A stretch of DNA of 13,434 nt from DATARH01 sp035534535 (GCA_035534535.1 DATLRS010000143.1:1-13434); one strand, 5' to 3'. Shown: positions 1-7,023, numbered from the stretch's first letter. The notes: a model not told the origin generated them from the sequence alone. Numbers and translations: made by a program.

Positions 1-103
1 ATTCGACGTGCGCAGCGGCAAGCTGGTCGATGGACCGGTCTCGGCCGACGTGCCGATCTATGAGGTGCGGGTCGAGGGCGGCACGGTCTTTGTGAGGCGT
101 TGA
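1..103 (+). CDS. Rieske-type [2Fe-2S] ferredoxin, C-terminal fragment
   Basis: The reading frame enters from the left edge at base 2 and stops with TGA at 101-103, giving 33 residues beginning FDVRSGKLVDGPVSADVPIY and ending in EGGTVFVRR. The pattern F-D-hydrophobic-R-(S/T)-G-K, then a proline-containing stretch, then Y-x-V-R-V-E-G-x-x-V-F-V, is the usual C-terminus of small Rieske ferredoxins such as the electron-transfer subunits of ring-hydroxylating oxygenases and NirD-like proteins. The iron-sulfur ligands lie upstream and are outside the window, so cluster binding cannot be confirmed. Which oxygenase or reductase it serves cannot be told. A 115-base gap with two small hairpins separates it from hslV, so it is probably not in the same operon. 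Confidence 0.7.
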   Translation, partial: FDVRSGKLVDGPVSADVPIYEVRVEGGTVFVRR

Positions 104-147
104 CGGCGCTGCGAGGCGCCGCGAATACTTGCCGGCTGGCAAGGTTT
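104..147 (+). terminator. Two small hairpins after the ferredoxin gene; possible weak terminator
   Basis: Directly after the ferredoxin stop, CGGCGC (104-109) pairs with GCGCCG (116-121). Then CTTGCC (128-133) pairs with GGCAAG (138-143) around a GGCT loop and is followed by GTTTC. Both stems are perfect but only six pairs long, and the T-tract is just three bases, so a terminator role is an inference from position. Nothing else is evident up to base 218. A promoter for hslV must lie in this gap or further upstream, but I see no good pair of -35 and -10 boxes. Confidence 0.3.
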
Positions 148-218
148 CAGCGACTTATTGGCGCGGCGGCGCGCCCGGCGCATCTCGCCCGGCTTGACCG
201 CGCCGCCGTCCTTCTTAC

Positions 219-785
219 ATGCAGCCGATGACGCGATCCTCCGATGCGCTGCAGTGGCATGGCACGACGATCCTGTCGCTGCGCAAAGGCGGCGAGGTCG
301 TCGTCGCCGGCGACGGCCAGGTGTCGATGGGGCAGACGGTCGTCAAGTCGAACGCCAAGAAGGTGCGGCGGCTCGGCGACGGCAGCGTCATCGCCGGGTT
401 TGCCGGCACGACGGCCGACGCGATCACGCTCTTCGAGCGGCTCGAAGCCAAGCTCGAGCAGTATTCCGGGCAACTGACGCGGGCCTGCGTCGAACTTGCC
501 AAGGATTGGCGCACCGACCGCTATCTGCGCCGCCTCGAGGCGATGATGGCGGTCGCCGACGCCCATGTCTCGCTGATCCTGTCCGGCACCGGCGACGTAC
601 TCGAACCCGAGGACGACATTATCGGCATCGGCTCGGGCGGCGGCTACGCGCTGGCCGCGGCACGCGCGCTGATCGCGATCGACGGGCTCGACGCCGAGGC
701 CATCGCGCGGCGCGCGATGGCCATCGCGGCGCAAATCTGCGTCTATACCAACGACAAGATCACCCTGGAAAAGCTGCCCGGCTGA
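219..785 (+). CDS. hslV: ATP-dependent protease HslVU, peptidase subunit HslV
   Basis: HslV (ClpQ) is the threonine peptidase of the cytoplasmic HslVU protease; double hexameric rings degrade proteins unfolded by the HslU ATPase. The protein has 188 residues, close to the family length of about 175-185. The motif HGTTILS puts the catalytic threonine at T16, so residues 1-15 would be a propeptide removed on maturation, as is usual for alphaproteobacterial HslV; E. coli HslV has only Met before this Thr. Other family marks are AGDGQVSMGQT, KVRRL, AGFAGTTADA, LAKDWRTDR, IGSGGGYA and the C-terminal YTN. The start is not certain: ATG at 219 and ATG at 228 are both possible, neither has a clear Shine-Dalgarno sequence, and an in-frame TGA at 195-197 excludes anything further upstream. 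hslU follows after 5 bases. Confidence 0.96.
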   Translation: MQPMTRSSDALQWHGTTILSLRKGGEVVVAGDGQVSMGQTVVKSNAKKVRRLGDGSVIAGFAGTTADAITLFERLEAKLEQYSGQLTRACVELAKDWRTDRYLRRLEAMMAVADAHVSLILSGTGDVLEPEDDIIGIGSGGGYALAAARALIAIDGLDAEAIARRAMAIAAQICVYTNDKITLEKLPG

Positions 786-790
786 CCCGC

Positions 791-2116
791 ATGAATTCGT
801 TCAGCCCGCGTGAGATCGTCTCCGAGCTTGACCGCTTCATTGTCGGCCAGGACGAAGCCAAGCGCGCCGTCGCGATCGCGCTGCGCAACCGCTGGCGCCG
901 CCAGCAGCTGCCGCCGGAGCTGCGCGAGGAGGTGCTGCCCAAGAACATCCTGATGATCGGGCCGACCGGCGTTGGCAAGACCGAGATCGCCCGCCGCCTG
1001 GCACGGCTCGCCGAGGCACCGTTCCTCAAGGTCGAGGCCACCAAGTTCACCGAAGTCGGCTATGTCGGCCGCGACGTCGAGCAGATCGCCCGCGACCTCG
1101 TCGAGATTTCGCTGGCGATGACCCGCGAGCGGCTGCGCAAGCAGGTCGAGGCAAAGGCCGAGCTGGCGGCCGAGGAGCGCGTCCTCGACGCGCTGGTCGG
1201 CGACCATGCCAGCCCCGACACCCGCCAGAAATTCCGCAAGATGCTGCGCGAGGGTTCGCTCGACGACCGCGAGATCGAGATCACGGTCCAGGAAAGCGCG
1301 GCCGCGAGCCTGCCGACCTTCGAGATCCCCGGGATGCCGGGAGCGCAGATGGGCATGCTCAACCTCGGCGACATTTTCGGCAAGGCGATGGGCGGTCGTA
1401 CGAAGCCGCGCAAGATGACCGTCGCCGAGAGCTATCGCGCGCTGATGGCCGAGGAAAGCGACAAGCTGTTGGATCAGGACCGCGTCGTGCGCGAGGCCAT
1501 CCAGTCAGCCGAGCAGAACGGCATCGTCTTTCTCGACGAGATCGACAAGATCTGCGGCCGCAGCGAGCGCGGCGCCGGCTATAGCGGCGCCGATGTCAGT
1601 CGCGAGGGGGTGCAGCGCGACCTCCTGCCGCTGATCGAGGGCACCACCGTCGCGACCAAGCACGGTGCGATCAAGACCGACCACATCCTGTTCATCGCCT
1701 CGGGCGCGTTCCACCTGGCGAAACCATCCGACCTCTTGCCCGAGCTGCAGGGAAGGCTGCCGATCCGGGTCGAACTGAAGGCGCTCGACCGCAGCGATCT
1801 GCGCCGCATCCTGGTCGAACCGGAAGCCAGCCTGATCACGCAATACCGGGCGTTGCTGGCGACCGAGGGGGTGGTCCTCGAGTTCCTCCCCGAGGCGATC
1901 GACGAGATCGCGCTGTTGGCCGAACAGATCAACGCCACGGTCGAGAATATCGGCGCGCGGCGGCTGCACACGATCCTGGAGCGCCTGCTCGAGGAGATCA
2001 GCTTTACCGCCTCGGACCAGCCGAGCGGCACCGCCGTCACGATCGACGCCGGGTATGTCCGCGAGCGGGTCGGCACGCTCGCCAAGAACGCCGACCTGTC
2101 GCGGTTTATCCTGTAG
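791..2116 (+). CDS. hslU: ATP-dependent protease HslVU, ATPase subunit HslU
   Basis: HslU (ClpY) is the AAA+ unfoldase that feeds substrates to HslV. The 441 residues match the family length (443 in E. coli). Visible motifs in order: FIVGQDEAKRAVAIALRNRWRR near the N-terminus, Walker A GPTGVGKT (57-64), pore loop GYVGRD (90-95), an intermediate I-domain at about 110-240, Walker B IVFLDEID (245-252), sensor 1 region IASGAFH (302-308), arginine-finger region QGRLPIRVEL (R322), sensor 2 GARRL (389-392 area) and the C-terminal tail DLSRFIL (435-441), which docks into HslV. All catalytic parts are present. The start is 5 bases after the hslV stop with no strong ribosome binding site, so translation is probably coupled to hslV. 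The frame is open far upstream to 158, but that part overlaps hslV in another frame and has no homologous content. Confidence 0.98.
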   Translation: MNSFSPREIVSELDRFIVGQDEAKRAVAIALRNRWRRQQLPPELREEVLPKNILMIGPTGVGKTEIARRLARLAEAPFLKVEATKFTEVGYVGRDVEQIARDLVEISLAMTRERLRKQVEAKAELAAEERVLDALVGDHASPDTRQKFRKMLREGSLDDREIEITVQESAAASLPTFEIPGMPGAQMGMLNLGDIFGKAMGGRTKPRKMTVAESYRALMAEESDKLLDQDRVVREAIQSAEQNGIVFLDEIDKICGRSERGAGYSGADVSREGVQRDLLPLIEGTTVATKHGAIKTDHILFIASGAFHLAKPSDLLPELQGRLPIRVELKALDRSDLRRILVEPEASLITQYRALLATEGVVLEFLPEAIDEIALLAEQINATVENIGARRLHTILERLLEEISFTASDQPSGTAVTIDAGYVRERVGTLAKNADLSRFIL

Positions 2117-2152
2117 CGCGGACGACGCCATTCGGCGAGCGCTGCCGGGATC

Positions 2153-2225
2153 TCGCCGACCGGCGGCGATTGGGCTAATGTCGCACGGGAGCCGTCGCCG
2201 CCGGCAGATCGCCTGCCGGCGGCGA
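2153..2225 (+). promoter_or_regulatory. glgC leader with mutually exclusive hairpins
   Basis: Three segments in the 127-base hslU-glgC gap can pair in alternative ways. Segment A (2160-2169, CCGGCGGCGA) is perfectly complementary to B (2195-2204, TCGCCGCCGG). B is also the left arm of a perfect 13-base stem (2195-2207 with 2213-2225, loop ATCGC) whose right arm C repeats the sequence of A. A can in addition form a local 6-base stem with 2153-2158. The B:C hairpin ends seven bases before the glgC ribosome binding site AGAGGAG (2232-2238). The complementarity is seen directly; a role in termination of hslVU or in control of glgC is inference. There is no T-tract after the hairpin, so it is not a canonical terminator. 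Confidence 0.4.
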
Positions 2226-2243
2226 TCGCGCAGAGGAGAACCC

Positions 2244-3509
2244 ATGCTCTCGTCGGCTCGCCTGCAGCAGCGCCTTGCACGACGCACGCTCGCCCTTGTC
2301 CTTGCCGGCGGCCGCGGCAGCCGGCTGAAACAGCTGACCGACCGTCGCGCCAAACCGGCGGTGTTCTTTGGCGGCAAGTTCCGCATCATCGATTTCGCGC
2401 TGTCGAACTGCCTCAACTCCAACATCCGCCGGATCGCGGTCCTGACGCAGTACAAGGCGCACAGCCTGCTGCGCCACCTGCAGATGGGCTGGTCGTTTCT
2501 GCGCCCCGAAATGAACGAGTTTCTCGATCTCCTGCCGGCGCAGCAGCGGCTCGACGAGGCGACCTGGTATCGCGGTACGGCCGACGCGGTGTTCCAGAAT
2601 TTCGACATTCTGCAGGCGGCGCGGCCGGAGTTCTTTGTCGTGCTGGCGGGCGACCACATCTACAAGATGGATTATTCCAACATGCTGGTCGATCTGCGCA
2701 CCAAGGGCGCGGACTGCATCGTCGGCTGCATCGAGGTGCCGATCGAACAGGCCTCGGAATTTGGCGTCATGGCCGTCGATCCGGCGATGCGAATCCTCGA
2801 TTTTCAGGAAAAGCCGAGTTCGCCGCCGGCCCTCCCGGGCAAGCCCGATCGCGCCCTGGCGAGCATGGGGATCTATGCCTTCTCCGCCGATTTCCTTTAT
2901 GCCGAATTGCAGCGCGATCACGACGATCCGAATTCGAGCCATGATTTCGGCAAGGACGTGATCCCCCACATTGTCGAGCGCGGGCTGGCCATCGCCCATC
3001 GCTTTGAGGATAGCTGCGTCACGACCACCCCCGACGCCGAATCCTATTGGCGCGATGTCGGCACGATCGACGCCTATTGGGCGGCCAATCTCGATCTGGT
3101 GATGCCGGTGCCACAGCTCGACATCTACGATCGCAACTGGCCGATCTGGACCTACCAGCAGCAGCTGCCGCCGGCCAAATTCGTGTTCGACGACGAGGAC
3201 CGTCGCGGCATGGCGGTTGATTCGATGGTGTCGGGAGGCTGCATCGTCTCGGGGGCGCATGTCACGCGCTCGCTCTTATTCTCGAACGTGCGGATCAATT
3301 CGTACGCCCGCACCCGCGAGGCGGTGCTGCTGCCCGAGGTCGAGGTCGGCCGCCATGCGCGGCTCAGCAAGGTCGTCGTCGATCGCGGCGTCCAGATTCC
3401 GGAAGGGCTGGTGGTCGGCGAGGATCCGGCACTTGATGCCCAGCGCTTTCACCGCAGCGAGGGCGGCGTCGTGCTGATCAGCGCGGATATGATCGCCGCG
3501 CTGGCATGA
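2244..3509 (+). CDS. glgC: Glucose-1-phosphate adenylyltransferase (ADP-glucose pyrophosphorylase)
   Basis: GlgC makes ADP-glucose from ATP and glucose-1-phosphate, the committed step of bacterial glycogen synthesis. It has 421 residues (E. coli 431) and close similarity throughout: nucleotide-binding LAGGRGSRL (20-28), RAKPAVFFGGKFRIIDFALS, WYRGTADAV (108-116), AGDHIYKMDY (135-144), FGVMAVD (173-179), FQEKP (187-191), SMGIY, SSHDFGKD (231-238), YWRDVGT (268-274), YDRNWPIWTY and a C-terminal beta-helix region with SGGCIVSGA and VLLPEVEVG. The residue aligned with the E. coli fructose-1,6-bisphosphate-binding Lys39 is Arg (LTDRRAKPA), as I recall for Agrobacterium GlgC, which responds to fructose-6-phosphate and pyruvate; the same regulation here is inference. 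The start has a good ribosome binding site, AGAGGAG at 2232-2238. No glgA, glgB or glgP is in the window. The stop overlaps the next gene as ATGA. Confidence 0.97.
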   Translation: MLSSARLQQRLARRTLALVLAGGRGSRLKQLTDRRAKPAVFFGGKFRIIDFALSNCLNSNIRRIAVLTQYKAHSLLRHLQMGWSFLRPEMNEFLDLLPAQQRLDEATWYRGTADAVFQNFDILQAARPEFFVVLAGDHIYKMDYSNMLVDLRTKGADCIVGCIEVPIEQASEFGVMAVDPAMRILDFQEKPSSPPALPGKPDRALASMGIYAFSADFLYAELQRDHDDPNSSHDFGKDVIPHIVERGLAIAHRFEDSCVTTTPDAESYWRDVGTIDAYWAANLDLVMPVPQLDIYDRNWPIWTYQQQLPPAKFVFDDEDRRGMAVDSMVSGGCIVSGAHVTRSLLFSNVRINSYARTREAVLLPEVEVGRHARLSKVVVDRGVQIPEGLVVGEDPALDAQRFHRSEGGVVLISADMIAALA

Positions 3510-3889
3510 CCCGGCGCCTGCCGCGCGGCAATCGGCTGCTTCTGGCGGCGTTGGCGGCGGCGCTCCTGTCCGGCTGCTCGTCGTCGCCGGAGCAGGCCGA
3601 GATCCTGGTCAACACGACGCCGCCGGGCGCCTTCTGCACGCTGAGCCGGCACGGCCAGCCGGTCGCGACGGCCGGGCCGACGCCGGCGCTCGCGTTGGTC
3701 GACCCGAGCGGCGGCGACCTCGCGGTGACGTGCCGCCGCGACGGGTTTACCGACGCGACGGCAACGCTGCGATTGAGCAGCAGCTGGCTCGACCTGTCGG
3801 CGCTGATGCCCGGCGCGGTGGCCGCTGCCGACCAGCATAGCGTCGCGATCGCGCTGGTGCCGAAACCGCCCGAGGCCGCCCGTCGCTGA
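3506..3889 (+). CDS. Small lipoprotein, PEGA-like domain, coupled to glgC
   Basis: This 127-residue protein has a basic N-terminus (MTRRLPRGNR), a hydrophobic segment (11-22) and the lipobox LSGC at 21-24, so it should be exported and lipidated at C24. The mature part has TTPPGAFCTLSRHGQPV, TPALALVD and LAVTCRRDGF. This resembles PEGA-type surface domains (small beta domains with P-x-G-A and G-x-x-x-x-TP signatures) and small alphaproteobacterial lipoproteins with two conserved cysteines (here C44 and C76, possibly a disulfide). Its ATG overlaps the glgC stop (ATGA, 3506-3509) and there is no Shine-Dalgarno sequence, so translational coupling is likely. No specific function can be assigned. 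A strong terminator begins two bases after the stop. Confidence 0.85.
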   Translation: MTRRLPRGNRLLLAALAAALLSGCSSSPEQAEILVNTTPPGAFCTLSRHGQPVATAGPTPALALVDPSGGDLAVTCRRDGFTDATATLRLSSSWLDLSALMPGAVAAADQHSVAIALVPKPPEAARR

Positions 3890-3890
3890 C

Positions 3891-3930
3891 AAAAAACCTC
3901 TCCCGACCGGGGTCGGGAGAGGCTCTTGTT
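3891..3930. terminator. Bidirectional intrinsic terminator between convergent genes
   Basis: CCTCTCCCGACC (3897-3908) is perfectly complementary to GGTCGGGAGAGG (3911-3922); allowing a four-base loop, 11 pairs form. On the - strand the stem is followed by TTTTTT (the A-tract at 3891-3896), which makes a textbook terminator for the MFS transporter gene ending at 3959. On the + strand it is followed by CTCTTGTT, a weaker U-rich tail that can end the glgC-lipoprotein transcript. Confidence 0.85.
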
Positions 3931-3958
3931 GCGGCGCTGAGCCGCTTGCGGCCGCCGC

Positions 3959-5233
3959 TCAGGCGACGACGAGATCGGACACCAGTTCCTTGCCCTTGGT
4001 CTCCGGGCCGAGCGCGATCGCGATGACAAAGCTCGCCGCCGCACCGATCGTCCCGATCAGCATCGGGATGGCGTAGCCGAGGTGATAGTTGGTGGCGAAA
4101 TAGACCAGGATCGGCGCGCTGAGGCCGCCCCAGATCGCCCCTTGGTGATAGCAGAAGCCGGCCGCCGTGGCGCGCACCTCGGTCGGGAAGCGCTCGGCGA
4201 GATAGGCCGGCGCCTGGCTGGCGAAGCCGCCGCTGCCGAACGCGCCCTGGATCACAAAGGCCCACCAGATCAGCGTGAAATTGCCGGTCAGCAGGTATAG
4301 GGGAGCGATCGGGATCGCGATCAGGCCGGGCAGGATCTGCGCCACCTTGCGGCCATAGCGATCGGCCACCCAGCCCCAGCCGCAGCTGGCCAGGAAGACC
4401 ACCAGGTTGGCCGCGACGCCGATCTCGCCGATGGCGCCCGGCGACATCTTCAGGTCGACCTGCAGATGCGTCGCGAACAGCACATTGATCGAATAGTAGA
4501 GAACAAACCCGCTGGCCATGAACCAGCAGCAGTTCAGCGTGTTGAGGATCATCCCCGGCTTGAAGATGCTGAGCAGCGGCGCCTTTACCTCGCGATGCTC
4601 GGTGCGCTGGAGGCGGCGGTTTTCGACCCAGACCTCCGGCTCCTTGACGAAGTAGCGCACATAGACGACCGCCAAAGCCGGCACCACCCCGACCCACAAC
4701 AGGCCGCGCCAGCCGATCGAATTGAAGAACAGGCCGTACATCGCAAACGAGACCAGGAAGCCCAGGCCCCAGGAGCCCTGCAACACCCCGCCCATGAAGC
4801 CGCGCGAGCGCTGCGGCCAGGTTTCCATCGCCAGCGACGCCCCGGCCGGCCACTCGGCGCCCATGAACAGGCCGAGAATGGCGCGGAACAGGAACAGGAA
4901 CCAGAAGGTCGGCGAGAAGCCGGCGATGAAATTGCACGCCGAATAGCCGAGGATCGAAATCATCAGCGGCAGCTTGCGCCCGAGCCGATCGCCGAGCCAG
5001 CCCGAGGCGGTGGCGCCGATCAGCCGCATCCACAGCGTGATCGTAAAGACGAACGTCACTTCCGTCATCGAAACGTTAAACGTTTCCGCGATCGGATGCA
5101 TGATCAGCAGGAACACGGTAAAATCAAAAGCATCGAGGGTCCAGCCCAGCCACGCCGCGATATAGGCGTACCACTGGTCTTTTGTCGGCTCCCTCCACCA
5201 CGCAACCGTCGCGTTGCCGGCCCCTGTCGCCAT
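3959..5233 (-). CDS. MFS transporter, sialate:H+ symporter (SHS)-like, probable carboxylate uptake
   Basis: A 424-residue inner-membrane transporter of the major facilitator superfamily with about 12 hydrophobic segments. The N-terminal stretch WYAYIAAWLGWTLDAFDF, the loop motif GWLGDRLGRK (78-87), its second-half counterpart GWVADRYGRK (287-296), MGAEWPAGASLAMETWP (124-140) and PETKG (410-414) match the NanT/lactate-permease (SHS) branch. Members import sialic acid or short carboxylates such as lactate and pyruvate with protons; the substrate here cannot be read from sequence. The ATG at 5233 is supported by GGAGG (5240-5244 on the complementary strand) six bases upstream. It stands alone, divergent from the DUF992 gene and convergent with the glgC-lipoprotein pair, and ends at the shared terminator. 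Confidence 0.93.
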   Translation of the reverse strand: MATGAGNATVAWWREPTKDQWYAYIAAWLGWTLDAFDFTVFLLIMHPIAETFNVSMTEVTFVFTITLWMRLIGATASGWLGDRLGRKLPLMISILGYSACNFIAGFSPTFWFLFLFRAILGLFMGAEWPAGASLAMETWPQRSRGFMGGVLQGSWGLGFLVSFAMYGLFFNSIGWRGLLWVGVVPALAVVYVRYFVKEPEVWVENRRLQRTEHREVKAPLLSIFKPGMILNTLNCCWFMASGFVLYYSINVLFATHLQVDLKMSPGAIGEIGVAANLVVFLASCGWGWVADRYGRKVAQILPGLIAIPIAPLYLLTGNFTLIWWAFVIQGAFGSGGFASQAPAYLAERFPTEVRATAAGFCYHQGAIWGGLSAPILVYFATNYHLGYAIPMLIGTIGAAASFVIAIALGPETKGKELVSDLVVA

Positions 5234-5495
5234 GACGTACCTCCATGTTCATTGGCCGGTCGTTACGCCGGCTCGCGTTAAGTGTATGGCAGCCATGTCG
5301 CCAAGTCATGCACTTTGTGGTAACGCGCTTCGCGCAATCTGCCCGCCGCACAGGCACCGGGGCGATCGGCGCGAGCGGCGCCGGCGCGCCGACGCACCAA
5401 AGTGTCGCGGCAAAGGGGGCGCATTTGATGCGGACGGTTGACGCGCGCGATCGTTGGTGGAGAAGGTGGCGCGCGATCCATTAAGGAGATAGAGC
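5234..5495. other. Divergent intergenic region, MFS transporter / DUF992 gene
   Basis: This 262-base gap must hold the promoters of both flanking genes. On the transporter side there is an 11-base palindrome ATGGC-A-GCCAT (5286-5296), a possible operator. On the DUF992 side TTGACG (5438-5443) resembles a -35 box, but no convincing -10 follows. The 10-mer GCGCGCGATC is repeated directly at 5443-5452 and 5469-5478. CACTTTG (from about 5310) and CAAAGTG (from about 5398) form a distant inverted pair. Short open frames here lack ribosome binding sites and codon bias, so I call no gene. Confidence 0.4.
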
Positions 5496-5981
5496 ATGCT
5501 TCGAAAGTTGCCTCTTGCGACCGTCTTGGCGGCGGCTCTTGGTCTCGCCTGTGCGGTCGCGCCGCCGGCCCGCGCGCAAGGCGGCGTCAATGTCGGCACC
5601 CTGACGTGCAACGTATCGGGAGCCTGGGGCTTTGTCTTCGGCTCCACCCGCAGTCTCGCCTGCACCTTCAGCGGGCTGGGCCGGGTCGAGTACTACGCCG
5701 GCAAGATTTCAAAGTTTGGCGTCGATATCGGCTACACCCAGGGCGGCGTCCTGGTGTGGACCGTGGTCGCACCGACCGCCAACCTGGGGCCGGGCTCGCT
5801 GTCCGGGTCGTATGCCGGCGGTCAGGCGAGCGCCACCGTCGGCGTCGGCGTCGGCGCCAACGCGTTGATCGGCGGCTCCAACCGGACGGTCACGCTGCAG
5901 CCGCTCAGCATCGAGGCCAACCGCGGCCTCAACGTCGCCGCCGGCATCGCCGAGCTGACGCTGGGCCCCGCACCTCGCTAA
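5496..5981 (+). CDS. Secreted DUF992 family protein
   Basis: A 161-residue protein with a Sec signal peptide: MLRK, a hydrophobic core of Leu and Ala, then PPARA with likely cleavage after A27 (ARA|QGG), leaving a mature protein of about 134 residues in the periplasm or outside. The body shows the DUF992 pattern as I know it: VGTLTCNVSGAWGFVFGS near the N-terminus, a second Cys at 56 (with C38 a possible disulfide), KFGVDIGYT, GGVLVWTVVAPT, GSYAGGQASATVGVGVGAN, GLNVAAGIAELTL at the end. The family is common in alphaproteobacteria and has no established function. C19 sits in GLAC, which does not fit a lipobox well, so it is probably not a lipoprotein. AAGGAG at 5483-5488 lies seven bases before the ATG. 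The gene converges with the Ldh-like gene, leaving 15 bases between stops and no terminator. Confidence 0.92.
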   Translation: MLRKLPLATVLAAALGLACAVAPPARAQGGVNVGTLTCNVSGAWGFVFGSTRSLACTFSGLGRVEYYAGKISKFGVDIGYTQGGVLVWTVVAPTANLGPGSLSGSYAGGQASATVGVGVGANALIGGSNRTVTLQPLSIEANRGLNVAAGIAELTLGPAPR

Positions 5982-5996
5982 GCCGCGCGCCGCCGC

Positions 5997-6983
5997 TCAG
6001 CCGGCGAGCGCGTTGAGCCGCTCAAAAACGAGCCGGTCGATATCGAGCCCGGCACCAGCGAGGCGCTCGCGATTGCGCGCGGATTGCTCGCCGGGGATGC
6101 GGATCTCGGCGAAACCGGGCTGGGTGGGCACCGCCTTGACGCGGGCGATCAGCGCGCCGAGCTCGCGCTGCAGCTCGGCGAGCGGCACCAGCAGATCGGG
6201 CCGGAAGGCGATGAAGACATAGCCGTCGTCGTTGCCCGGCACCAAGGCCGCGCCGCCGAGCAACCCGAAGGCCTGGACGATCAGCCCCAGCCCGAATCCC
6301 TTGTGTCCGCCGAACGGCAACAGGGCGCCGCGCCGGGCCTCGTCGGCGTCGAGCGTCGGCTGGCCGTCGCGGTCGATCGCGACGCCCTGCGGCAGCTTCT
6401 GGCCAAGCCGCGCGCGCAATTGCAGCTCGGTCGCCATGAAGGCCGAGGTCCCCATGTCGAGAACCAGCGGCCCCGTCGGCCCCGGCAGCGCAAAGGCGAT
6501 CGGGTTGGTGCCGAGCACCGGCCGCGTGCCGCCGTGCGGCGCCACCGCCGCGCCGCTGCTCGCGGTGTGGATCGCGACGAGATCGGCCCGCGCGATCATC
6601 TCGACGAAATAGGCGCTGCGGCCGCTCATCCAGCTGTTGCCGACGCCGATCACCGAGATGCCGGATGCCGCCGCCTTGGTAATGGCGGCGTTGGCGGCGT
6701 GATACATCGCCACCATGCCGACATTGTTGCCGCCGTCGTAGAGCGCCGAGAGCGGGGTCTCGTGCACGATGCGCATCTTCTGGCGCGGCTGGGCAAAGCG
6801 GCGGTGCTCGGGGATGTTGAGGATCTTGGCGAGGCCGGAATATTCGTAGCCGCACAAGGCCGCGTCGATGACATGGTCGGCGATGATGCGCGCCTCGGCC
6901 GCGTCGTAGCCGATGCCGCGCAGCGCGCGCTCGCCGAGGGTGCGAGCCTCGGCAACCTCAAGGTGGATACGATCGTGCGACAT
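5997..6983 (-). CDS. Ldh-family (malate/L-lactate dehydrogenase-like) oxidoreductase homologue, atypical active site
   Basis: The 328-residue protein belongs by its conserved core to the COG2055 Ldh family, NAD(P)-dependent 2-oxo/2-hydroxy acid oxidoreductases such as ureidoglycolate dehydrogenase AllD and piperideine-2-carboxylate reductase. Visible marks are VAPHGGTRPVLGTNPIAFA (147-165), LVLDMGTS (173-180), LPQGVAIDRDG (197-207) and LLPFGGHKGFGLGL (221-234). Two active-site motifs differ. The family's usual G-H-x-S-H-G is GYEYSG (45-50), and the usual N-S-x-H-(F/Y)-G is NSWMSG (116-121), so both histidines are missing. This suggests altered chemistry or a separate subfamily; the substrate is unknown. 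I chose the ATG at 6983 because GGAGG (6993-6997) precedes it; an in-frame ATG at 7019 would add 12 unconserved-looking residues. It is the last gene of a probable nadE-membrane protein-Ldh operon. Confidence 0.87.
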   Translation of the reverse strand: MSHDRIHLEVAEARTLGERALRGIGYDAAEARIIADHVIDAALCGYEYSGLAKILNIPEHRRFAQPRQKMRIVHETPLSALYDGGNNVGMVAMYHAANAAITKAAASGISVIGVGNSWMSGRSAYFVEMIARADLVAIHTASSGAAVAPHGGTRPVLGTNPIAFALPGPTGPLVLDMGTSAFMATELQLRARLGQKLPQGVAIDRDGQPTLDADEARRGALLPFGGHKGFGLGLIVQAFGLLGGAALVPGNDDGYVFIAFRPDLLVPLAELQRELGALIARVKAVPTQPGFAEIRIPGEQSARNRERLAGAGLDIDRLVFERLNALAG

Positions 6984-6992
6984 GATTTTCTG

Positions 6993-6997
6993 CCTCC
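6993..6997 (-). promoter_or_regulatory. Ribosome binding site deciding the Ldh-like start
   Basis: GGAGG on the - strand (CCTCC on +) lies nine bases before the ATG at 6983. It favours this start over the in-frame ATG at 7019, whose extra residues (MWPAQSRRRQKI) overlap the ribosome binding site and do not look like family sequence. Confidence 0.65.
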
Positions 6998-7023
6998 GCC
7001 GGGACTGCGCCGGCCACAATAGC

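Noticed and set aside
194..222. TTGACC (194-199) as a -35 box for hslV or a heat-shock promoter
   Set aside because: The matching -10 position falls on the ATG itself and does not resemble either a housekeeping or a heat-shock -10 box.
158..790. Upstream extension of the hslU frame to about 158
   Set aside because: It overlaps hslV entirely in another frame, its translation is arginine-rich shadow sequence, and HslU homologues begin at the MNSFSPREIV position.
1505..3260. Long - strand open frames opposite hslU and glgC
   Set aside because: They lie antisense to genes with clear homology; their length follows from the GC-rich third positions of the real genes and they show no family motifs.
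6084..7022. Long + strand open frame opposite the Ldh-like gene
   Set aside because: The translation is Arg/Gly/Asp-rich without recognisable domains, and the - strand gene has clear family motifs.
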